Shown: positions 36,485 through 46,639 of the stretch, one piece after another
Numbering within the stretch: position 1 is the first letter of the stretch
Layout: each line of letters starts with the position of its first letter
Assembly (NCBI RefSeq): GCF_003208175.1
Contig: NZ_QKMR01000002.1
Location: forward strand, 124,001-188,000
Origin: Ruminiclostridium sufflavum DSM 19573
GTDB lineage: Bacteria; Bacillota; Clostridia; Acetivibrionales; DSM-1351
DNA length: 64,000 nucleotides
Reading direction: 5' to 3'
Notes under the pieces: model-generated
Databases searched by the model: none
Seen by the model: the letters and a program-made list of their open reading frames with translations, nothing else
What the model was told of the DNA's origin: nothing
Position numbers and translations under genes: made by a program

Positions 36485-36572
36485 TTTTTATATACTGTTC
36501 AGGAAAATAAATTTATAAGCTTGATTGCATACAGTAAGATTTTGATTTTAGTATAATTTAGGAGTTGAGAAT

Positions 36573-37361
36573 GTGCAGATACCACTAGGCATGTTGCTGA
36601 ATAGTCTGGAGCTTTTTCTGCTTGTATTTGTGAGAATGACCGGTTTGTTTGTTATTGCTCCTATTTTTGGCCGCAATATGCCTGCTTATTTGAAGATAGG
36701 TATTGCATTTACTACAGCCGTTTTAATGACTAGTGTTATAAAGGTGGATAATATTATAGCAACAGACAGCTATTTACTTTATGCTTTTTACGTTATAAAA
36801 GAATTTTTGGTCGGTGTTGTGATAGGTTTTGTTGCATATGCTCTTTTTACAAGTATTTATATTGCGGGACAGATAATTGATATGCAGATTGGTTTCGGTA
36901 TGGTTAATGTTTTTGATCCAATCAGCAATATTCAGGTTCCTATTACTGCAAATCTTTATTATATGATGGCTATGCTGATATTTCTTGCAACCAACGGTCA
37001 TCATCTGTTAATAAAGGCACTGTATCAGAGCTTTACGCTTGTACCTATAGGAAGTGCCGGAGTTGGTCCGGATATGACTGAAAACATAATAGAAGTATTT
37101 CGGAAGATGTTTTCGATAGGTTTTAAAATAGCCGCACCAATTTTGGCTGCTATTTTAATAGCAGATGTAGTACTTGGAATAATATCAAAGACCATACCTC
37201 AGATGAATGTATTTGTTTTGGGAATGCCATTGAAAATATTAGTCGGATTAATAATAATTATGATAACTATACCGGCTTTTATATATATTGTTACTATGAT
37301 ATCAGATAGCATTAATATTGAAATATTTAAATTTCTTAAGGATATGGGGAGCAATACTTAG
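36573..37361 (+). CDS. fliR: Flagellar export protein FliR
   Basis: 262 residues with six predicted membrane segments. RMTGLFVIAPIFGRNMPAYLKIG near the N-terminus and GFGMVNVFDPISNIQVPI in the middle are family signatures. GTG start with AGGAG 8 bp upstream. It completes the export gate. flhB follows after 44 bp. Confidence 0.93.
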   Translation: MQIPLGMLLNSLELFLLVFVRMTGLFVIAPIFGRNMPAYLKIGIAFTTAVLMTSVIKVDNIIATDSYLLYAFYVIKEFLVGVVIGFVAYALFTSIYIAGQIIDMQIGFGMVNVFDPISNIQVPITANLYYMMAMLIFLATNGHHLLIKALYQSFTLVPIGSAGVGPDMTENIIEVFRKMFSIGFKIAAPILAAILIADVVLGIISKTIPQMNVFVLGMPLKILVGLIIIMITIPAFIYIVTMISDSINIEIFKFLKDMGSNT

Positions 37362-37405
37362 AGGAGATTCAATGGATAAATGATATGCTGTGTTTGGAGG
37401 TCGGA

Positions 37406-38542
37406 ATGATAAGGACCATTGATGAGAGTCTATCAAAAAAGGATTATCATGGTATAAACCTGAATTATCAGCTTTTTGCGGCTGGTGGAGGCGATAAGAC
37501 TGAAAAAGCAACCCCCAAAAAAAAGAATGATGCCCGGAAAAAGGGACAGATATTTCAAAGCAGAGAAATGTCTGCATCAATAATATTAATTATTATGATT
37601 GTTTCAATAAAGGCATTAGGTTCAAATTTATACGGTCAGCTTACTGTTTATATGAAAAATACTTTTACTGAATATGTTAAGGTAAAGGATGCTTTTGATA
37701 TTAATTTGGTTTTAAAGCTTTATATTGATGCAATTCTGGTTTTGGCAAAGACAGTGCTGCCTTTGCTTTTGATAGCTGCATTAGCAGCTGTAATTGTAGG
37801 ATATGCACAGGTTGGTGTATTATTTACATTTGAGACTTTAAAGATTAAGGGCAACAGAATAAATCCATTAAGTGGTTTTAAAAGAATATTTTCAATGCGT
37901 TCACTTGTTGAGCTGTTGAAATCTATTATAAAAATAGTTATAGTAGCCTGGGTTGCTTATTCTTACTTAAAATCAAAGACAAATGAAGTTTTGGCTCTAA
38001 TGGATGCAGATTTACCTAGTATTTTATCTTTTATAGGAGATGCTACTTTTAATGTGGCAATAAAAATATCCTTTGCATTGGTTATTTTAGGCTTTGCGGA
38101 TTATATGTATCAGAGATTTGATTATGAAAAGAACCTGAGGATGACAAAGCAGGAAGTGAAGGATGAATACAAGCAGACTGAAGGTAATCCTGAGATAAAA
38201 GGAAAAATTAAGCAAAAGCAGCGCCAGATGTCAATGAGACGAATGATGCAGGATGTACCTAAGGCAGATGTAGTTATTACAAATCCTACACATTTTGCGG
38301 TAGCCATTAAGTATGATTTACAAAAGGCAAGTGCTCCGTATATTGTTGCAAAGGGACAAGACTATATAGCACTTAGAATAAAGCAGATTGCAGCGGAAAA
38401 TAAGGTGCAGGTTGTTGAAAACAAGCCTTTAGCCAGAACACTTTTCAGTACGGTTGATATAGGGGAAGCCATACCACCTGAATTATATCAGGCTGTTGCC
38501 GAAATACTGGCATTTGTATATAAAATTAAAAACGGCGGATAA
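37406..38542 (+). CDS. flhB: Flagellar export switch protein FlhB
   Basis: 378 residues. Four membrane helices are followed by the cytoplasmic autocleavage domain with the NPTH motif (DVVITNPTHFAVAIKYD), cleaved after Asn to change substrate specificity. KTEKATPKKKNDARKKGQ is the conserved N-terminal segment; about 25 extra residues precede it. ATG 37406 follows TGGAGGT; the ATG at 37385 lies before that SD. Confidence 0.95.
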   Translation: MIRTIDESLSKKDYHGINLNYQLFAAGGGDKTEKATPKKKNDARKKGQIFQSREMSASIILIIMIVSIKALGSNLYGQLTVYMKNTFTEYVKVKDAFDINLVLKLYIDAILVLAKTVLPLLLIAALAAVIVGYAQVGVLFTFETLKIKGNRINPLSGFKRIFSMRSLVELLKSIIKIVIVAWVAYSYLKSKTNEVLALMDADLPSILSFIGDATFNVAIKISFALVILGFADYMYQRFDYEKNLRMTKQEVKDEYKQTEGNPEIKGKIKQKQRQMSMRRMMQDVPKADVVITNPTHFAVAIKYDLQKASAPYIVAKGQDYIALRIKQIAAENKVQVVENKPLARTLFSTVDIGEAIPPELYQAVAEILAFVYKIKNGG

Positions 38543-38568
38543 TGTCGGTATGCACGTTGAATTATTAC

Positions 38569-38753
38569 TAAAGTCAATTGCAGTTCAAAGCCCTTGCTGC
38601 AAAAATGCCGTTTTTAGGCGAATTAAGCTTTTAAGCAGGCTGCTTTACGCAGCTACGGTTTGAATTTGTTTTTGACTTCAGGTGAGGCTTTAGCCTCAGA
38701 CCCAAACTATGGTCCGATACCATAGGATATTTAGCCGATAGTAATTGACTTTT
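38569..38753 (+). repeat. Complete MITE copy between flhB and flhA
   Basis: TAAAGTCAATTGC at the left and GTAATTGACTTTTA at the right are inverted repeats. The inside keeps GAATTAAGCTTTTAAG, CGGTTTGAATTTGTTTTTGA, AGGCTTTAGCCT and CCAAACTAT. The right end stops 18 bp before the flhA start codon, just upstream of its SD. Confidence 0.85.
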
Positions 38754-38770
38754 AAAGAGGGGGCCGAAAA

Positions 38771-40795
38771 ATGGCGAAGATTAACAGCTTTTTTATACCG
38801 CTTGTTGTTATTGTTTCTATTTTAAATCTTATTTTGCCAATTCCGGCATTTTTGCTAGACTTATTGCTGGCAATCAATATAGTTCTTGCAGCTGTTATAT
38901 TACTGAATACCATTTATCTGAAAACAGCTCTTGATTTGTCGATTTTTCCGACTTTACTTGTAATAACTACAATATACAGACTTTCTTTGAATGTAACAGC
39001 TTCTAAGCTCATTTTAGCTGAAGGACATGCAGGTGATGTTATCAGAGGGTTTGGCTATATGGTAGGAAGAAACAATCTTGTAGTCGGTTTTATTGTATAT
39101 ATTATAATCATGCTTGTTAATTTCCTTGTAATAACGAAGGGTTCGGAAAGAGTTGCGGAGGTTGCGGCAAGATTTACCTTGGATGCAATGCCTGGTAAGC
39201 AAATGGCCATTGACGCAGATTTGAATACCGGCTTAATTTCCGAGAGCGAGGCAAAGGAACGCAGAAAAAGAGTTCAAAGAGAAGCTGATTTTTACGGCTC
39301 TATGGATGGTGCCAGTAAGTTCGTTAAAAATGATGCTATTGCAGGTATTATAATAACTATTATTAATATAGCGGGAGGCCTTATAATTGGTGTAGTAATG
39401 AGAGGAGAACCTATAGGGGAGGCTCTTTCGAACTATACCATTTTAACAATCGGTGACGGTTTGGTAAGCCAGATACCTGCACTTATGCTGTCAGTTGCAA
39501 CAAGCTTTATTGTAACAAGAGCCGGAGCGGATTCTGAGCTTAGCGGTGATTTTATAAAGCAATTATTTTATAATCCCAAGGTTTTGTATATTGCAGCGGT
39601 AATCAGTTTGGTAATGTCACCGTTTTTCACACCGATACCATTTCTTTTGCTGTCCGTTTCGCTGCTTTTTATAGCTACAAAGCTCAAGCAGCTTCAGAAG
39701 GAAGCTGTTAAGGAGGAAGAGGTTCAGATTCAGGAAAGTGAAGTCGATGAAATAAGGAAGCCTGAGAATGTTGTGACTCTTTTACAGGTAGACCCTATAG
39801 AATTAGAATTCGGATATGGAATAATACCTCTGGCTGATGCAAATCAGGGAGGAGATTTATTGGACAGAGTTGTGCTTATCAGGAGACAGCTGGCCCTTGA
39901 ACTGGGTATGCTTGTTCCTGTTATAAGGCTTCGTGATAATATACAGATTGGGCCGAGCGAATATATTATAAAAATAAAAGGAACGGAAGTAGCAAAAGGG
40001 GAGCTTCTGTTTGATTACTTTATGGCTATGAATTCGGGCGAAGCAGAAGAGGAGCTTGAGGGTATTAAAACTACCGAGCCTGCGTTTGGACTTCCGGCTA
40101 TATGGATACAGGAGGGTCAGAGAGATAAAGCAGAAATGCTGGGATATACTGTTGTTGACCCGCCATCTATAATTGCAACTCACCTGACCGAAGTTATAAA
40201 GAAATATTCGCATGAATTATTGGGCAGACAGGAAGTTCAAACCCTTGTTGACAATTTGAAGCAAAGCTATCCGGCTATTGTTGAAGAGCTGGTTCCTAAA
40301 TTAATGAGTGTAGGTGAAATACAAAAGGTTCTTGCCAACCTTTTAAAGGAAGGTGTGTCAATCAGAGATATGGTAACTATAATGGAGACCTTGGCTGATT
40401 ATTCTCCTATGACTCATGATGTGGATATGCTTACAGAGTATGTAAGGCAAGCTCTTGGAAGATCAATTTCGCAGAAATTCTTTACTGAAGGCTCTAATGT
40501 AATAACTATAGACCCGAAGGTGGAGCAAATGATATTAGATTCGATACAAAAAACAGAATTTGGTTCGTATCTGGCACTTGATCCTGCTGTTTCAAATACC
40601 ATAATAAATAATTTATCAAAAAATGTCCAAAGATTGCTGAAGCTTGGAAGCCAGCCAATAGTATTGGCTTCGCCGGTTGTAAGATTATATGTAAAGAAGC
40701 TTACCGAAAATGTCATACCTGGATTGGTAGTTTTGTCATATAATGAAATTGATCCCTCAATTGAGGTGAAATCTGTCGGGACTGTGAATGTTTAA
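38771..40795 (+). CDS. flhA: Flagellar export protein FlhA
   Basis: 674 residues. The N-terminal half has eight membrane segments and the conserved cytoplasmic loop MPGKQMAIDADLNTGLI followed by EADFYGSMDGASKFVKNDAIAG. The C-terminal half is the cytoplasmic docking domain for chaperone-substrate complexes. The ATG follows AGAGGGGG. The coding region is intact. Confidence 0.96.
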   Translation: MAKINSFFIPLVVIVSILNLILPIPAFLLDLLLAINIVLAAVILLNTIYLKTALDLSIFPTLLVITTIYRLSLNVTASKLILAEGHAGDVIRGFGYMVGRNNLVVGFIVYIIIMLVNFLVITKGSERVAEVAARFTLDAMPGKQMAIDADLNTGLISESEAKERRKRVQREADFYGSMDGASKFVKNDAIAGIIITIINIAGGLIIGVVMRGEPIGEALSNYTILTIGDGLVSQIPALMLSVATSFIVTRAGADSELSGDFIKQLFYNPKVLYIAAVISLVMSPFFTPIPFLLLSVSLLFIATKLKQLQKEAVKEEEVQIQESEVDEIRKPENVVTLLQVDPIELEFGYGIIPLADANQGGDLLDRVVLIRRQLALELGMLVPVIRLRDNIQIGPSEYIIKIKGTEVAKGELLFDYFMAMNSGEAEEELEGIKTTEPAFGLPAIWIQEGQRDKAEMLGYTVVDPPSIIATHLTEVIKKYSHELLGRQEVQTLVDNLKQSYPAIVEELVPKLMSVGEIQKVLANLLKEGVSIRDMVTIMETLADYSPMTHDVDMLTEYVRQALGRSISQKFFTEGSNVITIDPKVEQMILDSIQKTEFGSYLALDPAVSNTIINNLSKNVQRLLKLGSQPIVLASPVVRLYVKKLTENVIPGLVVLSYNEIDPSIEVKSVGTVNV

Positions 40796-40888
40796 TATAA
40801 ATTAGTTATATTTGAAATGCGAGGTTTGCATTCGTGTATTCATCGTTCTCTTTGCATTTTAGGAAAGCAGGCAATGACCGGACACTTT

Positions 40889-41035
40889 TTCTTTACTGTT
40901 TGTGCCGCAGGCGGTGGCGAAATGGAGGTTGGCTGAAAAGTTGAAAAATCAGATAGTGTACCTCTGTAAAGCAGAGGTTCTCCACATATGCTTTTCCAAA
41001 TTTTTGTGCCCGGAACCGGGCGTGGAGGTTAATAT
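40889..41035 (+). repeat. Tandem E2 elements carrying the flhF ribosome binding site
   Basis: A decayed copy ends at ATGGAGGTTGGCTG (40922-40935). The second copy has CCTCTG (40961-40966) / CAGAGG (40972-40977), CTCCAC (40980-40985), the hairpin GCCCGG (41008-41013) / CCGGGC (41016-41021) and GTGGAGG (41022-41028), 7 bp before the flhF ATG. The left part matches the fliE copy. Confidence 0.7.
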
Positions 41036-42202
41036 ATGAAGATTAAGCGTTATATGGGTAAGGATACTCAAGAGGCTTTATTAAAAGTTAAAATGGATCT
41101 TGGAAATAATGCTATAATATTAAATACAAAGAAGGTAAGGCAAAAGGGTATAAAAAAATATTTTACCAGCCCAATGATTGAAGTAATGGCAGCTATTGAC
41201 GATGAATCAGGCAAAATCAGGGAACGTGAGCTGACAAAAATAGCACCTGTTTCTGAAAATTTAAATTCTTATAAAACAAATTCGTCACAAAAAGAGGGAA
41301 AATTTACAGACTTAGAGAATAAAGTAAATAATATTGAAAATATACTGGATAAAATAATGGATGCTGTCAATCCGGATAATAAAAATAACAATAATAATAA
41401 AGAGGATGAGAAGCAGCTGCCTCAAATTTTTCAATTGTTATACAATAACCTTATAAAGAATGAGGTTGAGCAGGATATTGCAAAAGATATTATAAAGCAG
41501 GTTGAAAAAAGAAGTAATCCAAGGGACATTAATGATGCCACTATTGTGATGCATTCGGTTATTTCCTCATTGCTGGGAAAGTCGGAGCCGATTAATTTCA
41601 GGACAGACGGCAAGCCTACAGTAATTCTTTTTGTAGGACCCACAGGAGTAGGAAAAACTACAACATTGGCAAAGCTGGCTGCTTCGTTTATGCTTACAGA
41701 CAATAAGAAAATTGGTCTGATTACGGCAGATACTTACAGAATATCTGCTGTTGATCAGCTGAAAACATATGCTGAGATATTAGGGATTCCAATAACAGTT
41801 GCATATTCAGTATTGGAAATTCAAAATGAGATAGATAAATACAGCGATAAGGATGTTATTTTAATTGATACGGCAGGATGCAGCTATAAAGATAAGCTGA
41901 AGTTTGAGGAGTTGAAAATGCTGGTTGAAATTTGTAAGGCTGATGATGTTTTTTTGGTATTAAGCACAACAGTCAGTTCAAGAAATTGTAAGGATATAAT
42001 ATCTAACTACAGCTTTATACCAAATTACAAGCTTATATTTACGAAGGTGGATGAAACCTCGGTATACGGCAGTATATTGAATACCAAGTGCTTCTCAAAT
42101 AAAAACCTCTCGTATATAACAAATGGGCAGAATGTACCTGATGATATTGAAATTGCAAATGTTGATAAGCTGTCAAAAAATTTGTTGGGACATAATACAT
42201 GA
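41036..42202 (+). CDS. flhF: SRP-type GTPase FlhF
   Basis: 388 residues. A basic N-terminal B domain (KIKRYMGKDTQEALLKVKMDLG) leads to a linker with an Asn/Asp/Lys-rich run (about 115-125). The NG GTPase domain has FVGPTGVGKTTTLAKLAA near 198-215, ITADTYRISAVDQLKTYAEI and VILIDTAG. FlhF sets flagellar position and number with FlhG. Its SD lies in an E2 element. Confidence 0.94.
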   Translation: MKIKRYMGKDTQEALLKVKMDLGNNAIILNTKKVRQKGIKKYFTSPMIEVMAAIDDESGKIRERELTKIAPVSENLNSYKTNSSQKEGKFTDLENKVNNIENILDKIMDAVNPDNKNNNNNKEDEKQLPQIFQLLYNNLIKNEVEQDIAKDIIKQVEKRSNPRDINDATIVMHSVISSLLGKSEPINFRTDGKPTVILFVGPTGVGKTTTLAKLAASFMLTDNKKIGLITADTYRISAVDQLKTYAEILGIPITVAYSVLEIQNEIDKYSDKDVILIDTAGCSYKDKLKFEELKMLVEICKADDVFLVLSTTVSSRNCKDIISNYSFIPNYKLIFTKVDETSVYGSILNTKCFSNKNLSYITNGQNVPDDIEIANVDKLSKNLLGHNT

Positions 42203-42225
42203 CAATGAATTATACCGGTACTTTA

Positions 42226-42427
42226 CAAATCGTATTGCCGTAATTCGGCGTGGAGGTTAGCCTAGCAGTTCGGAAAATAAGTTTGTAAAGCTTTGTACAT
42301 TTTCGAGCAGTAAAAAAAGTAATAAACAGCTTTTTACAAGTGTAGATAAAGCAGCAGTGAAAAAGCTTGCGTACCGCCACGAGCAGCATCCTAAATTTTA
42401 TTGCCGTAATTCGGCGTGGAGGTTATT
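42226..42427 (+). repeat. Tandem E2 elements (~170-nt unit) before flhG
   Basis: The first end, GCCG (42237-42240) / CGGC (42246-42249) and GTGGAGG (42250-42256), is followed by no start codon. The unit then holds CATTTTCGAGC (42298-42308), a hairpin GTAAAAAA / TTTTTTAC-type stem (about 42310-42338), CCGCCAC (42374-42380), the repeated GCCG (42403-42406) / CGGC (42412-42415) hairpin and GTGGAGG (42416-42422), 5 bp before the flhG ATG. The two ends are identical over about 26 bp. Confidence 0.7.
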
Positions 42428-43351
42428 ATGATAGATCAGGCTGAGAAGCTAAGAAATATTGTAAATAATATAAAAAAAGAAGCTAATGACATATCTTCTC
42501 AGAACATCAATCATACTACAGAAAATATTGGGAGAAGGCATGCGAAGGTAATTACTATTACCAGCGGAAAAGGCGGCGTAGGCAAGACCAGCGTTACGGT
42601 TAATCTTGCTATTGCATTAAGCCAGAAGGGATATAGAGTTGTTATTATAGATGCTGATTTAGGATTGTCAAATATAGATGTGGTTTTTGGAATAGTTCCT
42701 AAGTATTCATTGCTTGATTTGATAAACTGCAATAAGGGTATATTAGATATATTATGTGAAGGACCAAATAATATAAAGTTTATTTCGGGAGGATCAGGTG
42801 TACAGGAATTAATTAACCTCGATAAAAATTCTTTGGAAAGCTTTATTGCAAATATGTCATTGCTTGATCATATAGCAGATTATATACTGGTAGATACAGG
42901 TGCCGGGCTTTCGGACACTGTCATGGATTTTGTCATATCGGCTGAAGAGGTGATTTTGGTTGTTACACCGGAGCCAACCTCAATTACAGATGCGTATGCT
43001 GTTGTTAAAACCGTATCCCGTATAAAGAAAGACTGCAATATAAATGTGCTGATAAACAGGGCAGACAGTGAAAATGAGGCTAAAAATGTGTATAATAATT
43101 TTTCTGCTGTAGCAGAAAGATTTTTATCTATGAAGCTGAATGCAATAGGATATTTACCGTATGATCACTCATTTACCAAGTCTGTGAAATTGCAAAAGCC
43201 ATACATACTGAATTATCCTAAGAGCAATACCAGCAAATTAATAAAGGATATTGCTGATATATTTATAAAGAACAATTTGGAGCAGACAAGTGTTGAACAG
43301 CTTGGTATAAAAGGTTTTATAAATAGATTTGTCGGCTTGTTTACTAATTGA
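42428..43351 (+). CDS. flhG: FlhG (YlxH), MinD-like ATPase
   Basis: 307 residues. A short N-terminal segment is followed by the deviant Walker A SGKGGVGKTSVTVNLA near 47-62, VIIDADLGLSNIDVVFG and VDTGAGLSDTVMDF. The C-terminal amphipathic end (GIKGFINRFVGLF) would bind membrane. FlhG restrains FlhF and helps C-ring assembly. In many Clostridia a PilZ gene follows; here cheB does. Confidence 0.94.
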   Translation: MIDQAEKLRNIVNNIKKEANDISSQNINHTTENIGRRHAKVITITSGKGGVGKTSVTVNLAIALSQKGYRVVIIDADLGLSNIDVVFGIVPKYSLLDLINCNKGILDILCEGPNNIKFISGGSGVQELINLDKNSLESFIANMSLLDHIADYILVDTGAGLSDTVMDFVISAEEVILVVTPEPTSITDAYAVVKTVSRIKKDCNINVLINRADSENEAKNVYNNFSAVAERFLSMKLNAIGYLPYDHSFTKSVKLQKPYILNYPKSNTSKLIKDIADIFIKNNLEQTSVEQLGIKGFINRFVGLFTN

Positions 43352-43449
43352 CATAGTGATATACTATAATTAGTGAAAATACGCGAAAATACATAAAAAA
43401 TGTCAGATTATATAACAAACATTACTTTTAAAAAAAGTTGAGGTAACCC

Positions 43450-44517
43450 ATGGATTTAAAAACAAAGAAAAGTAATGCAATAAGAGTGTTAGTGGTTGAT
43501 GACTCTGCATTTATGAGAAAAGTGCTGTCAGATATAATAGAGGAGGATATTTCTCTTACCGTCATTGGAACTGCTGCTGACGGAAGAGATGCACTTAGCA
43601 AGATTAGTCTTCTGAATCCTGATGTTATAACTCTGGATATTGAGATGCCGGTTATGGATGGTATAAATTGCCTGAAGGAGATTATGAAAATATCTCCGAA
43701 GCCTGTAATTATGATCAGCAGTGGTACAAGCTATGGGGCAGAACTCACAATTAAGGCCCTGGATGAAGGCGCAATTGATTTTATTGCAAAGCCTAAAAAT
43801 ATATTTGATATAAAGAACGAAAAAGCGCGTAACGAAATAATTGAAAAGATTATTGTTGCCAGCAATATTGGATTGAAAAACTCCAAGAATAGCACTAAAA
43901 CTAATATTGATAAACCGGTTAAGAGCGGTGGCGCCTTAAAATATATTATAGCTATAGGATGTTCTACCGGAGGTCCTAAAGCGCTGCAAAGTGTGATACC
44001 GTACTTGCCTGACAATTTGCCTGCAGCTGTATTGATAGTGCAGCACATGCCTCCCGGCTTTACAAATACTTTGGCTGAGAGGCTTGATGCCAAAAGCAAG
44101 GTTGCAGTCAAGGAAGCTTCGGATAAGGAGAGGCTGTTAGCAGGACATGTATATATTGCACCGGGGGATTATCATATGCTGTTAGAAACCGGTGCAAACG
44201 GAGATATCTTGATAAATCTGGACAAATCTCCTCCGGTAAGCGGACATAGGCCATCAGTTGATGTTATGATGAGTTCGCTTTCCGATACAGGATTTAAAAA
44301 TATTATCGGTGTTATTTTAACAGGTATGGGATCTGACGGGAGTATAGGAGTAAGGAAATTAAAGGATATAAATAAAGGCTTTATTATAGCGCAGGATGAA
44401 GAATCAAGCGTAGTATACGGTATGCCGAAGATGGCATTTCAGACAGGAGCAGTAGACAAGATAGTATCGCTTAATAAGATTACAGATGAAATTATTCAAT
44501 TCTTGGAGGTGCGTTAG
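43450..44517 (+). CDS. cheB: Chemotaxis protein-glutamate methylesterase/deamidase CheB
   Basis: 355 residues. The receiver domain has VDDSAFMRKVL and phospho-acceptor PDVITLDIEMPVMDG. The methylesterase domain has its triad in GCSTGGPKALQ (Ser), VQHMPPGFT (His) and LTGMGSDG (Asp). It demethylates or deamidates chemoreceptors. TGAGGT precedes the ATG. The cheA SD lies inside its last codons. Confidence 0.95.
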   Translation: MDLKTKKSNAIRVLVVDDSAFMRKVLSDIIEEDISLTVIGTAADGRDALSKISLLNPDVITLDIEMPVMDGINCLKEIMKISPKPVIMISSGTSYGAELTIKALDEGAIDFIAKPKNIFDIKNEKARNEIIEKIIVASNIGLKNSKNSTKTNIDKPVKSGGALKYIIAIGCSTGGPKALQSVIPYLPDNLPAAVLIVQHMPPGFTNTLAERLDAKSKVAVKEASDKERLLAGHVYIAPGDYHMLLETGANGDILINLDKSPPVSGHRPSVDVMMSSLSDTGFKNIIGVILTGMGSDGSIGVRKLKDINKGFIIAQDEESSVVYGMPKMAFQTGAVDKIVSLNKITDEIIQFLEVR

Positions 44518-44518
44518 T

Positions 44519-46588
44519 ATGGATATGTCTCAGTATTTACAAATATTTATCGAAGAATCAAATGAACATGTGCAAAGCTTAAATCAATCCCTTTTACAGC
44601 TTGAAAAGGATCCTGAGGACAAGGACGTTCTGAATGAAATATTCAGAGTAGCACATACAATTAAAGGAATGGCGGGAACGATGGGTTTTACAAAGATGAC
44701 AAAGTTAACCCATGACATGGAAAATGTATTGCAGGCTATAAGAAATAATGAAATTACAGTAACGTCAGAGCTGGTTGATATTTTGTTTAAATGCCTTGAT
44801 GCACTTGAAAACTATGTAAGTAATGTTGTGGCAACCAGCGGAGAAGGCGATAAGGAATGCACGGATATTATTTCAGCACTGAAGTCCATTTTGGAGAATA
44901 AAGGTATGGTAAGCAGTGCTCCTGTGAATGAAAAGACTAGTGTTAATAATGAGTCGAATGACAATTCTAAATACATAACCGGAAATCTTGAATTTGATGA
45001 ATTTGAAAAGAATGCCGTAAACAAGGCAATTGATATGGGAATGTATGCTGTTAAAATAACGGTGGCACTCAACAAAGGCTGTTTATTAAAAGCAGCAAGA
45101 GCTTTTGTAATTTTTCAGACACTGGAAAAGTTTGGAGAGATTGTAAAGGCACAGCCTAACGTTCAAGATATAGAAGATGAAAAGTTTGATTCTGAATTTA
45201 CGGTGGTTGTTTTGTCAAAAGAAAATGAAAATCTCTTCTCTAAAGAAATTAATTCGATTGCCGAAGTTGAAGAAGTTTTAGTCACTGCCTTGAGTAAATT
45301 TAAAGTTGATTCCGCAGTTTCCGATACAGTTAAGAAGGTTGAGGCTCAAGTTGAAGAAAAGGCTGAGCAGGCTGAAAAAACAGCGGCAAAAGAGGATAAT
45401 GTGCATGATGCACATAAGCAGAGCAATGCTCCTAAAAAGGCTCAAAGAACTGTAAGAGTTGACATAGACAGACTGGATGTACTGATGAATCTTGTCGGAG
45501 AGCTTATAATAACTAAAACCCGGTTGGAAGAATCGGATATTACTTCGAATGCACAGGAATACCGTGAAACAATTGAGTATCTTGAAAGGATTACTACTAA
45601 CTTAAATGATGCTGTTATGAAGGTTAGAATGGTTCCTGTCGAAACAGTATTTAACAGATTCCCAAGAATGGTCAGAGATATTGCGAAGGATTTAGGCAAG
45701 GATATCCAATTGATTATGTCAGGTGAGGAAACAGAACTTGACAGAACAGTAATAGATGAAATTGGAGATCCATTGATTCACATGCTCAGGAACTCTTGTG
45801 ATCATGGACTTGAATCTACAGAGAGAAGAAAAGAGCTGGGAAAACCGGAAGTAGGCACAATAAATCTTACTGCTTATCAATCCGGAAATAATGTAATTAT
45901 TGAGGTTTCAGATGACGGACAGGGTATAAATACAGAAAAGACAAAGGCGAAGGCAGTTGAAAAAGGTATAATTACAAGAGAAGAAGCAGCGGCTATGACT
46001 CAGCAGGAAGCAATAGAGCTATTATTCAGACCAAGCTTCAGCACAGCCGATAAGGTTACAGGACTTTCGGGAAGAGGGGTAGGACTGGATGTTGTTAAGA
46101 CCAAGATTGAACAAGTTGGAGGAACCGTTGAGGTTGAGACTCAGAAGAATAAAGGCAGTAGCTTTATAATAAAATTACCCCTTACCCTTGCGATTTATCA
46201 GGCATTGCTTGTAAATGTAGGAAATGAAAAGTATTTTATTCCTTTAGGTGCGATTTATCAGATATACAATTGGCCTGCAGATGAGGTTAAGACAGTTCAG
46301 GGACAGGAAATAATCTTACTAAGAAATATGGTTGTTCCGATAACAAGAGTTGCTGATACATTAGATATTGAGGAGGAAGAAGCTAAGGATAAAAAGCAGC
46401 TGAAGATAGTAATTGTCAGAAAAGGTGAGAAGCTTACAGGCTTGGTAGTAGATAGCGTTATTGGACAACAGGAAATAGTTATAAAATCACTTGGAAAGCT
46501 TTTATCCGGAATCAAATATTTTGCAGGGGCTACAATTCTCGGTGATGGAAGCGTTGCACTGATAATTGATGTAAATTCAATAACTTAA
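44519..46588 (+). CDS. cheA: Chemotaxis histidine kinase CheA
   Basis: 689 residues. The P1 Hpt domain has phospho-His46 (VAHTIKGMAGTMGF). The P2 CheY-binding domain (about 165-265) is followed by a Glu/Ala/Lys-rich linker. P3 dimerisation (VDIDRLDVLMNLVGELIITKTRL), P4 HATPase (HMLRNSCDHGLES, DDGQGIN, GLSGRGVGLDVV) and the P5 CheW-like domain complete it. ATG 44519 follows TTGGAGGTG inside the cheB 3' end, so the two are coupled. Confidence 0.96.
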   Translation: MDMSQYLQIFIEESNEHVQSLNQSLLQLEKDPEDKDVLNEIFRVAHTIKGMAGTMGFTKMTKLTHDMENVLQAIRNNEITVTSELVDILFKCLDALENYVSNVVATSGEGDKECTDIISALKSILENKGMVSSAPVNEKTSVNNESNDNSKYITGNLEFDEFEKNAVNKAIDMGMYAVKITVALNKGCLLKAARAFVIFQTLEKFGEIVKAQPNVQDIEDEKFDSEFTVVVLSKENENLFSKEINSIAEVEEVLVTALSKFKVDSAVSDTVKKVEAQVEEKAEQAEKTAAKEDNVHDAHKQSNAPKKAQRTVRVDIDRLDVLMNLVGELIITKTRLEESDITSNAQEYRETIEYLERITTNLNDAVMKVRMVPVETVFNRFPRMVRDIAKDLGKDIQLIMSGEETELDRTVIDEIGDPLIHMLRNSCDHGLESTERRKELGKPEVGTINLTAYQSGNNVIIEVSDDGQGINTEKTKAKAVEKGIITREEAAAMTQQEAIELLFRPSFSTADKVTGLSGRGVGLDVVKTKIEQVGGTVEVETQKNKGSSFIIKLPLTLAIYQALLVNVGNEKYFIPLGAIYQIYNWPADEVKTVQGQEIILLRNMVVPITRVADTLDIEEEEAKDKKQLKIVIVRKGEKLTGLVVDSVIGQQEIVIKSLGKLLSGIKYFAGATILGDGSVALIIDVNSIT

Positions 46589-46639
46589 TTGTTAAATAAA
46601 AATTGTTAAGTAAAATTTGTTAAAATACATAATTCGAGG

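Noticed and set aside
43347-43371. TTGACA followed by TATAAT between flhG and cheB
   Set aside because: The hexamers are only about 11 bp apart and the first overlaps the flhG stop codon, so this is not a workable sigma-A promoter.
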